Part shown: positions 28,700-36,864 of the stretch, piece after piece
How positions within the stretch are numbered: the stretch's first letter is position 1
Layout of the letters: every line of letters begins with the position of its first letter
Source: Streptomonospora mangrovi
GTDB lineage: Bacteria > Actinomycetota > Actinomycetes > Streptosporangiales > Streptosporangiaceae
DNA: 64,000 bases
Direction of reading: 5' to 3'
Assembly: GCF_027604915.1 (NCBI RefSeq)
Contig: NZ_JAJAQC010000035.1
Location: forward strand, 1 to 64,000
Program-made: the position numbers and the translations under genes
The notes under the pieces: generated by a model
The model's database searches: none
What the model was told of the DNA's origin: nothing
The model's input: the letters and a program-made list of their open reading frames with translations, nothing else

Positions 28700-31174
28700 T
28701 CAGCCCGTATCGGTGCCGGGCTGCGGCACCTGGGCGTGGGCGGCGAACCGGTCCTGGAGGCCGGGCAGGACCGGGAAGACGGCGAACTCCTCGACGTCCA
28801 TGACCCGTGTCCAGCTCTCGGGCAGCCGGTGGCGCCACTGGGCCGCCAGCAGCAGCGCCTCGACGCGGGGGACGTCGCTCCAGTCGTCGGGGATGGCCTC
28901 GCCGGCGCGGACGCTCTCCTCGCGCTCCCAGGTGAGCAGGGCGTCGCCGAAGGAGTCGAGGAGCTTCTGCACGCCTTCGTCGCCGATGCGGTGCACCCCG
29001 GCGCCGGGGTCCAGCGAGCTGGCGCGTTCGGCGGGGTCGATGAGGTAGAGGGCCGGGCTGATGTGCACGCTGCCGAACCCCAGCGCCTTGCCCAGGCCGA
29101 TCTTGTGGGCGTAGAGGGGGTCGGCGGTGTCGCCCCCGCCGGCGGGGTTGCCCAGGTGCAGGGCGCGCAGCAGCGCGCCGAGTTCGGCGTCGGTGAGGTT
29201 GGTGAAGGTGATGCGGCCGTGGAAGGTGAGGCCCTCGCGCATGGGCAGGACGTCGCGGGTGGTGGGGCCGGCGGCCACGCGGTCGGGGTGGAGGTGGGCG
29301 TAGCGCTGCGCGGAGGCGGGCAGGGGGTCGTAGCGGTGCAGGTAGACCTTGTAGCCGCCCAGGCGGACGTCGCCTTCGTGTGACCAGGTGACCAGGTCGG
29401 GCGAGGTGCCGTAGGTGCGGTCGGAGACCGGCTGGAGCAGGTAGTTGGCGAAGCAACTGCGCTGGGGCGAGAGGAGTTCGACCCGCAGCGGGTGGGCGAA
29501 CCAGGGGTCGGGGTCGTCGCAGACGGCCGAGCCCACCGAGACCCGCCCGCGCGCGGCCGAGCCGGCGTTGTCGCGCGCCGGGAGGAGGTCGAGGTCGCCG
29601 AAGAGGGCGCGGGGGACGTCGGGGGCGCGCCCGGTGCCGCCGCGCGCGCGGCGCGGGGTGAGCAGGGGTTCGGGCACGGCCCGGCTGACGGGGTCGAACT
29701 CCCCCACCGCCACCCGGTAGCCGCCGGAGCGGCCGAAGGAGACCACGCGGCCGTCGGCCTCCTGGTACCAGACGGGTTCGGCGCCCGAGCGGGCCAGGCC
29801 GCCGTCGACCCGGCGGGCCGCGCGCGGGCGGCCGGAGGCGGTGCCCAGGGCGGCGGCGGGCGCGGCGCGGGGGTGGTTGCGCTCCTGGAACCGGGTGATC
29901 TGGTCGGCGGACTCCACCAGGTGCACGAGGTGGTCGGGCACGGGCAGCCGCCGGGCGGGGTCGACGTCCTTGGGGAAGAGGTAGGCGTTCTTGCGCTCGC
30001 CCGCCACGCCGGTGAGGACCAGGACGCAGTCGAAGGCGCGGAACCCGATGTGGTCGACGCGCTCCAGGGCGCGGTCGAGGTCGTTGCGCCGCCCGCGCGA
30101 GGAGGAGCGGGAGCGCTCGCCCGCCGCGCGGCGCAGGGACTGTTCGGCGCGGGCGCGTTTCTGCTCCCAGCGGTCGCGCAGGCGGTGGCGGGCGGTCTCG
30201 CGGTGGCCGAAGGTGACCTCGGTGCCGGGGGGCAGCACGGTCATGGCCCAGAAGCGGGACTCGCCCACGGTGCGGCCGTGGGTGTCGGGGCACAGGGCCA
30301 CGACGTCGAGGTACTGGAAGGGGCCGTGGAAGTCGGCGGGGACGTAGCCGGAGGGGCCGCCGCCGTCGCCGGACTCGTGCGGGGGGAGTTCGAAGGGCGG
30401 CAGCCCGGGGAAGCGGCGGAGGTCGTCGCGGAGGTCGGTGAGGCGGACCTGGAGCGGGCGCTCCACGGGCAGCGGCAGGATCTCCCAGCCGCCGGTGTCG
30501 GCGCGGTGGTGCAGGAAGCCGGCCTTGACCGGCACCCCGGGCGGGCTGGAGGGGGCGCCGTGGCGGTGGCGGTACTGCCGGTTGAGGTTGCGCATGACGT
30601 GGCGGGCGCGGCGGTCGCTGTGGGAGGCGGCGGGCGCGCGGAAGAACAACTGCGGGGTGTTGACCGGGCCGGTCTCGCCGCCGGTGAGCACGCGCAGGGT
30701 GTTGCGGATGAGCCCGCGCAGGGAGGCGCCGGGCAGCGCGGCGCGGCCGTCGATGGTCAAGGAGCGGTCGGGGCGCCCGCCGCCGCGGGTGGCGCCCACG
30801 AACGTGGGGCTGAGGGTGCGCACGGCGACGTCGATCCAGCCGGTGTGGGTGCCGGGGACGCGGTGGTCGTGGCCGGCCAGGAGGCGCTCCTGGGGGGTGC
30901 CGTCGCGCAGGACGGACTCCTGAAGGCGTTCGGCGGGCATGGGGCGCTCGGGCAGCGGGACCAGGCCGTAGGGTGCCACGGCCTGGTGGTCGCGCACGGG
31001 GTCGGGCGGGCCGCAGGGCACGGTGGGGGCGGGGTGGTCGTCGTGGCGGCGCGCCCGGCCCGGGGCGGGCGCCGCCCCGCCGGGGGCGGCGCGGTGGCCG
31101 CCGCCGGTGGGGCGGCGGCGCGGCATGGCGGCTGGAGTGGGCCGGTGGGCGCGGCGGGGTGGCTGGTCGCTCAC
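28700..31174 (-). CDS. TIGR03986-type CRISPR RAMP protein (Cas7-like)
   Basis: About 824 residues. The N-terminal 65 are a Pro/Arg-rich extension. Next comes APYGLVPLPE (about residue 67), matching the family opening APYNFVPL, then the RAMP motif LPGASLRGLIRNTLRV (about 147-162), a FRAFDCVLVLTG core strand and, near the C-terminus, the Gly-rich HKIGLGKALGFGSVHI loop. The family is known from type III, mainly III-D-like, loci and is thought to be a backbone subunit binding crRNA. The GTG start follows AGGAGG and overlaps the stop of the Csx19-like gene. Whether it holds one or two RAMP folds is unclear. Confidence 0.85.
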   Translation of the reverse strand: MSDQPPRRAHRPTPAAMPRRRPTGGGHRAAPGGAAPAPGRARRHDDHPAPTVPCGPPDPVRDHQAVAPYGLVPLPERPMPAERLQESVLRDGTPQERLLAGHDHRVPGTHTGWIDVAVRTLSPTFVGATRGGGRPDRSLTIDGRAALPGASLRGLIRNTLRVLTGGETGPVNTPQLFFRAPAASHSDRRARHVMRNLNRQYRHRHGAPSSPPGVPVKAGFLHHRADTGGWEILPLPVERPLQVRLTDLRDDLRRFPGLPPFELPPHESGDGGGPSGYVPADFHGPFQYLDVVALCPDTHGRTVGESRFWAMTVLPPGTEVTFGHRETARHRLRDRWEQKRARAEQSLRRAAGERSRSSSRGRRNDLDRALERVDHIGFRAFDCVLVLTGVAGERKNAYLFPKDVDPARRLPVPDHLVHLVESADQITRFQERNHPRAAPAAALGTASGRPRAARRVDGGLARSGAEPVWYQEADGRVVSFGRSGGYRVAVGEFDPVSRAVPEPLLTPRRARGGTGRAPDVPRALFGDLDLLPARDNAGSAARGRVSVGSAVCDDPDPWFAHPLRVELLSPQRSCFANYLLQPVSDRTYGTSPDLVTWSHEGDVRLGGYKVYLHRYDPLPASAQRYAHLHPDRVAAGPTTRDVLPMREGLTFHGRITFTNLTDAELGALLRALHLGNPAGGGDTADPLYAHKIGLGKALGFGSVHISPALYLIDPAERASSLDPGAGVHRIGDEGVQKLLDSFGDALLTWEREESVRAGEAIPDDWSDVPRVEALLLAAQWRHRLPESWTRVMDVEEFAVFPVLPGLQDRFAAHAQVPQPGTDTG

Positions 31175-31974
31175 GGTGCCCTCCTGTTCTCCAGGTGGTG
31201 GTCCCGGCGGTCGGCCGGGGTGTCCGGGGCGGCGCGGCGCGGCGGGGTGGGCTTGGCCCCCGCGTGGTAGCCGGTCAGTCGGTGGAGGACAACGCCCACC
31301 GCCCCCGTGACGGGATCCTCCCCCCAGTACTCTCGGACGCTCAGCCAACTGCCCACCTCAGCGGGCTCGGCCGCGCCCGGTGCGGCGGGCACGATGTCGA
31401 AGTCCTGCCAGCTCACGGGGTGGCAGGCGGTGGTGCCGGAGAGTTCGCGGCCGATGCTGAAGGGGATCGCGCCGCCGAGGTCGCGGCTGGCGCGCGGGCC
31501 GCTGTGCCAGCCCGCCAGCAGGAACGAGCGGTCGCGGGGGCGCAGCCAGTCGGGCAGGGAGTCGAGGTCGGGGGCGTCGCCGGTGAGCCAGGCGTCCTCG
31601 GCGGCCTCGCCGATGTGGATCTGGGCGGAGGGGCTGAACACCCAGGCGCCCAGCAGCCGCCAGGTGTCGGAGAGGTCGGGGGCCGGCGGCGGCGCGGAGA
31701 GGTCGGCGGTTTCGGGGTCGGCGCTGGAGAGCCGCCACCGCTGCCGCGGGCAGGCGCCGGTGATGCGGCCGTCGCCGAACTCCGCGAGCAGCCACTGCGG
31801 CTCGCCGGGGGCGTGGCGGTCGAGGGCGGCGCAGCGCCGGGCGGGCGCGGCGGCGAAGAGGTCGGCGAGGACGGCGTGCGCGGCGGACCGGCCCAGGGCG
31901 GCGGTGCGGGCGCCGCGGGGGTCGGGCGGCGGCGCCGCGGCAGCGGCGGGGACCGTGGTGAGCGGGGTCGGCAT
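31171..31974 (-). CDS. Csx19-like protein of the type III-D locus
   Basis: 267 residues, soluble, rich in Trp (WLLAEF, WRLLGAWVF, WLRPRDRSFLLAGW, VSWQDF). No RAMP Gly-rich loop is seen. Csx19 (TIGR03984) is a similarly sized, Trp-rich protein of III-D loci found beside Csx10 and Cas7 genes, and this gene occupies the matching position; the assignment rests on context, size and composition. ATG has a strong GAGGAGG seven bases upstream. The stop overlaps the next gene's GTG (GTGA). A gap of 165 bases separates it from the double RAMP gene. Confidence 0.5.
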   Translation of the reverse strand: MPTPLTTVPAAAAAPPPDPRGARTAALGRSAAHAVLADLFAAAPARRCAALDRHAPGEPQWLLAEFGDGRITGACPRQRWRLSSADPETADLSAPPPAPDLSDTWRLLGAWVFSPSAQIHIGEAAEDAWLTGDAPDLDSLPDWLRPRDRSFLLAGWHSGPRASRDLGGAIPFSIGRELSGTTACHPVSWQDFDIVPAAPGAAEPAEVGSWLSVREYWGEDPVTGAVGVVLHRLTGYHAGAKPTPPRRAAPDTPADRRDHHLENRRAP

Positions 31975-32139
31975 CGCTTCGCCTCCTCGGGTGTGGGTGG
32001 TGGTGCCGCCGGTGGCGGGCGCCGCGCCCGGGCGGCCCTCACACGGCGCCGGGCGGTCCCGCGCGCATGCGGCGGGGCGGGGCGGGCCGCCCTCCGCGCT
32101 CCGGGGCCGGCGCGGCGGGGCCGGAGGGCGGCGGGTGGA

Positions 32140-33912
32140 TCACCGGGCCGCACCATCGGCGTCTGGGCCGGCGGAGGGGCCGGCGGAGACGGCCGCGCGC
32201 AGCGCGCTGATCCAGGGGCTTACGGCGGCGCGTTCGGGGCTGCGGGCGTCGTCGATGGCGGCCAGCAGGTCGACGCGGTCGGGTTCGGAGCCGGGCTCGT
32301 GGCGGGTCAGCACGGCGCTGGTGACTGTGACGCGGCCGTGGCCGGCGCCGGACCCGCCGCCGATGGCGTCCAGCGGGACGGTGTGGAGTTCGCGGACGAT
32401 GAGCGCGAGCAGGCCGCGCACGGCGTCGTCGGGCTGGAGGGCGTCGAGGGTGACGGTGGCCTGGCCGCCGGCGTGGACGTCGTCGGTGAGCAGGGTGGAG
32501 TCGACGGCGTCGCCGAACAGGGAGTCGATGGTGACGCGGGTGGTGCGCTGGGTGGTGCCGCCGGTGAGTTCGGCGGCCTGGCGCAGCCGGATGCCCGAGG
32601 GCGCGGGCGCGGCGCCCGAGCGGGTGTCGCCGCCCCACCAGCGGGAGTGCAGCCGGCGGGCGGGGCTGTCCTCGGGCCACTCTGCCAGGGTGGTGGCGGA
32701 CTCACCGGAGATGTCGCGGACCAGGCGCCGGCTCAGCCGCTTGAACAGGGCGAACAGGGCGGTGTCGCCGAGCGCGGGGCGCCATTGGACCGCGCCGTCG
32801 CCGCCGACGCTGGGGCGGCTCAGGTGGGCGCGGTCGACCTCGCCCAGGGAGCCCAGGCGGGGGGTGTCGCCGACCATGAGCAGGCCCGGGCGCGGGCCGG
32901 GGGCGCGCGGCGGCGTGCCGGCGCCGGTGCGCAGGAACGCCTCGGTGGGGCGCTCGGCCAGGCGCAGGGTAAGGGTGAGTTCGTCGCGGTGGCGGCGGTC
33001 GGTGGCGAGGTCGGCCAGCGCCGCGGAGTAGTCGCCGCCGATGGCGGCGGCCAGGGCGGGGTCGCGCTGGAGGTGCTCGGGGACCAGGGTGAGCAGGCCG
33101 GGGGCCCGGGCGGCGCGCGGGCGGGCGGGGGCGGTGACGGCGCGGTGGGCGCGGTCGCGACGCTGCCGCCAGGTCAGGGCGTACCAGTCGGCCCACCCCT
33201 GGGGGGTGCGCAGGTCGTGGCGGCGCAGGTGCCAGGAGTCGCAGCGCACGGCGCCGTAGCCGCGGGCGGTGCGGGCGCCGATGGCCACGCCGGGGGCGAG
33301 GTCGGCGCCGTTGAGGCCGTCGGCGGCCAGGGCGGCGAGCGCGAGCAGGCGGCCTTCGTCGGCGGGGTCGGCGACCTGGAGGCGCAGGGTCAGCGTGAAG
33401 AGGGTGCCGGCGGGCAGGGTCTCCATGCGCCAGAAGGCGCCGGGCGCGGCGGCGCCGCTGCCGGGATCGACCCGGTTGCCGGCGCGCACGGCGATCCCGG
33501 CCTCGGGCGGGAGTTCGGCGTAGGAGTCGTCGATGTCCAGGGCGCTGGGGCCGGCGGCGCCGGGGCCGGCGGGGTCGGTGCCGCGCGCGGCCTCGCCGAA
33601 CAGCTCGGCCACGGCGTCGGCGCGGTCGGGGCCGAGCCGGGCGGCCAGGTGGTGGCGCAGCAGGCCGGCCTGGGTGCTGGCGCGCAGCCGCGGCACGTGG
33701 TCGACGGGGTCGCGGTCGATGGGGGCGATGTCGGCGGCGGTGCGCGCGGAGTCGTCGGCCGAGCCGATGTGGGTGTCGCTGAGCAGCCGCACGCGGGCGG
33801 TCAGCTCCCACAGCACCACGGGGTGGCGGTGGGCGCCGGCGGCGAGGTCGTCGAGGTCGGCGAGGCGGGCGCCCGGGTGGGCGCCGGCCCGGGCCGCGCC
33901 GGCGGGGGTCAC
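32140..33912 (-). CDS. Double RAMP (Cas7-Cas7, Csm3-like) protein
   Basis: About 590 residues with two RAMP modules. First (about 35-250): LLSDTHIGSADD, an Asp-rich IAPIDRDPVDHVPRLRAS stretch like the Csm3 segment carrying the target-cleaving Asp, RASTQAGLLRHHLA in place of PGSSLKG, and VAIGARTARGYGAVR. Second (about 340-560): RVTIDSLFGDAVDSTLL and GGGSGAGHGRVTV, the classical Gly-rich end. Such fusions are known in III-D loci. Its GTG overlaps the csx10 stop. The first module could be the RNA-cleaving subunit; the second lacks a clear catalytic segment. Confidence 0.83.
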   Translation of the reverse strand: MTPAGAARAGAHPGARLADLDDLAAGAHRHPVVLWELTARVRLLSDTHIGSADDSARTAADIAPIDRDPVDHVPRLRASTQAGLLRHHLAARLGPDRADAVAELFGEAARGTDPAGPGAAGPSALDIDDSYAELPPEAGIAVRAGNRVDPGSGAAAPGAFWRMETLPAGTLFTLTLRLQVADPADEGRLLALAALAADGLNGADLAPGVAIGARTARGYGAVRCDSWHLRRHDLRTPQGWADWYALTWRQRRDRAHRAVTAPARPRAARAPGLLTLVPEHLQRDPALAAAIGGDYSAALADLATDRRHRDELTLTLRLAERPTEAFLRTGAGTPPRAPGPRPGLLMVGDTPRLGSLGEVDRAHLSRPSVGGDGAVQWRPALGDTALFALFKRLSRRLVRDISGESATTLAEWPEDSPARRLHSRWWGGDTRSGAAPAPSGIRLRQAAELTGGTTQRTTRVTIDSLFGDAVDSTLLTDDVHAGGQATVTLDALQPDDAVRGLLALIVRELHTVPLDAIGGGSGAGHGRVTVTSAVLTRHEPGSEPDRVDLLAAIDDARSPERAAVSPWISALRAAVSAGPSAGPDADGAAR

Positions 33913-35816
33913 CGGGTGTCCTCGCGCTGGCCGGTGTCGCGGCCGATCCAGGCGGCGGCGGCCAGCCAGTAGCCGATGAGCTGCGCCGACAGCCGGGCGC
34001 GGACGTCGGGGCGCTCGCTCCAGGCGCGGGCGGCGGCACCGGGGGCGCCCTCGGCGCCGGGGCGCCAGGTGAGGTCGACGGGGGCCAGGGCGGCGGCGAG
34101 GTCGGCGGGGTCGGGGCCGGCGTGGCGCCACCACGCGCGGGGGTCGCCGGCGGCGGAGTCGAGCCACTGCGGCAGCGGGAGTTCGGTGTCGCCGTGGGGC
34201 ACGGAGGTGGCGGCGAGGTCGGCGCGGGCGGGTTCGGGCAGGGGGGTGTGCGGCGCGGCGCGGTCGGGGTCGCCGGTGACGACCCCGGCCAGGCGGGCGA
34301 GCACGGCGCGGGGGTCGGCGCCGGGGTCGGCGGCGACCTCGCGCAGGCGGCCCAGCAGCGGCGCGGGCGGCAGCCGCGCCGAGCGGCGGGCGAGGTCGCG
34401 GGCGCGGGCGCGGACGAGGTCGGCGGCGGCGCGGGTGAGCAGGGTGTCCTGGAGCCGGGCGACGGGCGAGCGCGCGGGGTCGGCGGCGGCCTCGGCCGCC
34501 ACCCACGCGGGGTCGACGCGGACCGGGGAGCCGTCGGCGAGCGCCACCGGCCGGGTCCGGAGTTCCGTCCTCTCCGGACCCGGCGGCTCCACGGCGGCTG
34601 GGGGGTGCGGCGGGTGGTCGGTGGTGCGGGCGGTGTCGCCGGTGCCGGGGGTGTCGGTGCGGGCCAGGGGCGCGTGGTCGGCGGGCACGGGGCCGGGCGC
34701 GGCCACGGGCAGCAGGACGGCGACGCCGTGGCCGTCGGCGGCGCGGCGGCCCAGCGGGCGGGCCTCGACGGCGCGGATCTGCTCAAGGGTGATGGTCCGC
34801 AGCGCCCGCAGCCGGACCACCGAACCGGGCGCGGCGGCCCACTGCTCGGCCATGGGCCCCTGGTAGAGGCGGTGGTAGGCGCCGACGGCCTCCTGCTGGA
34901 TGTGGGCGCCCACGGGTTCGGCCGCGCCGGGGCCCAGGACGGCGGCCAGCGCGCGGGTGGCGGCGGCGGTGAGCGCGGCGGGCGCGGGGCGGCCCAGGTG
35001 GTCGTCCACGAGCGCGGGCGCCAGCAGCAGGAGGTCGCGGAGTTCGCCCGCCGGCCAGTCGCGCCGGCCGGAGTCGATGCGGTCGGGGGTGAGCGGCGCC
35101 GCGGCGCCCAGCGCGGCGGTGACGCGGATGCCGCCGCCGTGGGCGCGGGTGCCCCCCGAGCCCAGCGACAGCAGGCCGTCGGCGGCGGCCAGGACGTCGA
35201 GGACGCGGGCGGCGAGGTCGGCCAACTCCTCGGCGGAGGCGGCCGACAACTGCCAGCGGGCCTCGAAGACCTGGCCGGGTTCGAGGCTGGTGGTGAGGTA
35301 GGGCACGCCGTGGCGCCCGGCGTCCCTGCGGGCCACGCCGAGGTACTGCTCGGTGCGGGTGCGGGGGACGGCGCGGCGGGTGAGGTCGGGGGTGACCAGG
35401 CCGCCCAGGGCGCGGTAGGCGGTGCCGGGCGCGGCGGGCGCGGCCAGCAGGTCGGCGAGGAGCGGCGCGGTGTGCCCGGGGGGTGTGTGGACGTGCCAGC
35501 AGCGCGGCGCGGGCACGGTGGCGGCGGCGCCGCCGGGGTCCTCCAGCCGGGGGAAGGCCGGCGCGAACCGGATGGCGGTACCGCGCGCGATCCAGGGCTC
35601 GACCAGGTCGTCGCGGCCGGCGTGGCGCAGGGCGGCGGCGAGCATGCCGCGCTGGGCGCGCCCGTTGACGACGTGGTCGGTGGTGATGCGCAGGGGGTCG
35701 TAGCCCGAGCGGACCACCAGCGACTCGGTGAGCACGTAGCGCAGTGCGAGGTAGGAGTGCACGATCGCGCCGGAGGCACCGGCGGGGCGGCCGGGCTGGA
35801 GGTCGGTGATCGTCAC
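33909..35816 (-). CDS. csx10: Csx10 (Cas5-like RAMP)
   Basis: 635 residues. The N-terminal RAMP fold has YLALRYVLTESLVV, NGRAQRGMLAAALR in the PGSSLRG place, and an extended Gly-rich loop LGSGGTRAHGGGIRV at about 218-232. A further 400 residues form a second, less conserved part. In type III-D, Csx10 replaces Csm4 as the Cas5-like subunit that caps the crRNA 5' handle and contacts Cas10. GTG start with AGGAGAG close upstream; it overlaps the stop of the preceding cas7-like gene and the start of the following gene. Confidence 0.8.
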   Translation of the reverse strand: MTITDLQPGRPAGASGAIVHSYLALRYVLTESLVVRSGYDPLRITTDHVVNGRAQRGMLAAALRHAGRDDLVEPWIARGTAIRFAPAFPRLEDPGGAAATVPAPRCWHVHTPPGHTAPLLADLLAAPAAPGTAYRALGGLVTPDLTRRAVPRTRTEQYLGVARRDAGRHGVPYLTTSLEPGQVFEARWQLSAASAEELADLAARVLDVLAAADGLLSLGSGGTRAHGGGIRVTAALGAAAPLTPDRIDSGRRDWPAGELRDLLLLAPALVDDHLGRPAPAALTAAATRALAAVLGPGAAEPVGAHIQQEAVGAYHRLYQGPMAEQWAAAPGSVVRLRALRTITLEQIRAVEARPLGRRAADGHGVAVLLPVAAPGPVPADHAPLARTDTPGTGDTARTTDHPPHPPAAVEPPGPERTELRTRPVALADGSPVRVDPAWVAAEAAADPARSPVARLQDTLLTRAAADLVRARARDLARRSARLPPAPLLGRLREVAADPGADPRAVLARLAGVVTGDPDRAAPHTPLPEPARADLAATSVPHGDTELPLPQWLDSAAGDPRAWWRHAGPDPADLAAALAPVDLTWRPGAEGAPGAAARAWSERPDVRARLSAQLIGYWLAAAAWIGRDTGQREDTR

Positions 35817-36535
35817 ACCTCTCCTTCTCGGACACCGCCGCCGGGGGCCAGGCCGGCCCAGGTCAGGGTGGCGGCGTGGGCGGTGTCGGGGTCGGTGTCG
35901 GGATCGGCGGCCAGGCGGGCGTCGAGTCGGCCGCGCCCCCGGTTGGCCTTCAGCCCGGCCTGGGTGAACGCGAGGGCGGCGCGCGCCAGGCAGCGGAGTT
36001 CGGCGGGGTCGGGGCGGCGGGTCCAGCGCAGGGCGGCGGTGAGGCGCAGGCCGGGGGTGACGACGCGGACGGTGCGCAGCCGGGCTTCGGCGGGGGCGCC
36101 GCCGGCGTCGATCTCCACGCCGCTCTCCACGGAGGTGAAGGCGTCGGTGACGGCCCGCACGAGGGCGGCGGCCCCGCCGTCGAGGCCGCGCCGCTGCTCC
36201 ACCGCCCAGGCGACGGCGGCGCGCACCGCCTGGGGCGGCTGGGCGTGGGAGACGCGCAGGATGCGGCCGGGGCCGTGCTCGCGGGAGGCCCCGAACAGCG
36301 CGTGCGCCGCCGGCAGCAGGTCGGGGTCGGCGCGCACCGCCGTGACGGCGGCGTCGCGCAGCCGCGCGGCGATGCGGTGCCGGGGCAGGTAGGGCAGGCC
36401 GTGGGAGTCGGTGACGACATCGGCGTCGGCGGCGGTGCCGGCGGCGCTGGCCCCGGCGAAGATCGCCGGCGCCGCGAGGTCGACCACCAGCACCGAGGGC
36501 GGTTCAAGCCCCGCGCGCTCCCCCACCCCGCTCAC
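35813..36535 (-). CDS. Cas7-like RAMP protein (Csm3 family)
   Basis: About 240 residues, typical Csm3 size. VLVVDLAAPAIFAGASA first strand, LPYLPRHRIAARLRDA in the PGSSLKG position, then GVEIDAGGAPAEARLRTVRVVTPG and the Gly-rich GLKANRGRGRLDARL loop. It would polymerise along the crRNA. The GTG at 36535 is chosen because it has GGAG five bases upstream and overlaps the stop of the small gene before it (GTGA); a longer reading frame upstream of it is less likely. Confidence 0.8.
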   Translation of the reverse strand: MSGVGERAGLEPPSVLVVDLAAPAIFAGASAAGTAADADVVTDSHGLPYLPRHRIAARLRDAAVTAVRADPDLLPAAHALFGASREHGPGRILRVSHAQPPQAVRAAVAWAVEQRRGLDGGAAALVRAVTDAFTSVESGVEIDAGGAPAEARLRTVRVVTPGLRLTAALRWTRRPDPAELRCLARAALAFTQAGLKANRGRGRLDARLAADPDTDPDTAHAATLTWAGLAPGGGVREGEV

Positions 36536-36864
36536 CGGCGCTCCACCCCTTCGGCGCAGCCCACCCGGCCGCGTACACCCGGGCGACGGAGCACGGCCGC
36601 CGGGGCCGCCGGGCGCACGGGAAGCCCCGGGAGCGCCGAGGCGCGGACCCACCGGCGCGCGGTGCCGGCGGCGACCCCCGGGTGGCGGGCGGCCGATTGG
36701 TGCCGGCGACCGGTGTCCGTCGTGCTCCGCGGCCGCTCGTCACGCGGGGCCGTGGTCGGCCCGCCGGCGAGGGCGCCGCTCGCAGCGCGCTCGGCGCGCG
36801 CGGTGGTGCGGGCCGGCGCTCGGCGGGACGGCGGGCGGGGGCTGGGGGTGGGGAGTGGGGTCAT
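36532..36864 (-). CDS. Small basic protein coupled between cas10 and cas7; candidate small subunit
   Basis: 110 residues. The ATG at 36864 overlaps the cas10 stop (ATGA) and the TGA at 36532 overlaps the GTG of the cas7-like gene (GTGA), so the gene fits the 325-base gap exactly. More than 90 percent of third codon positions are G or C, as in real genes here. The product is very Arg-, Ala- and Pro-rich and strongly basic, with a Trp-containing central part (GTARRWVRAS). It lies where other type III operons encode Cas11 (Csm2/Cmr5), but I see no long helices and no sequence match. RNA binding is plausible from charge only. Confidence 0.6.
   Translation of the reverse strand: MTPLPTPSPRPPSRRAPARTTARAERAASGALAGGPTTAPRDERPRSTTDTGRRHQSAARHPGVAAGTARRWVRASALPGLPVRPAAPAAVLRRPGVRGRVGCAEGVERR

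Noticed and set aside
32039-32143. 34-codon ORF between the double RAMP and the Csx19-like gene, beginning in a GTGA
   Set aside because: Too short, Pro-rich and unlike a protein; it does not reach the next gene.
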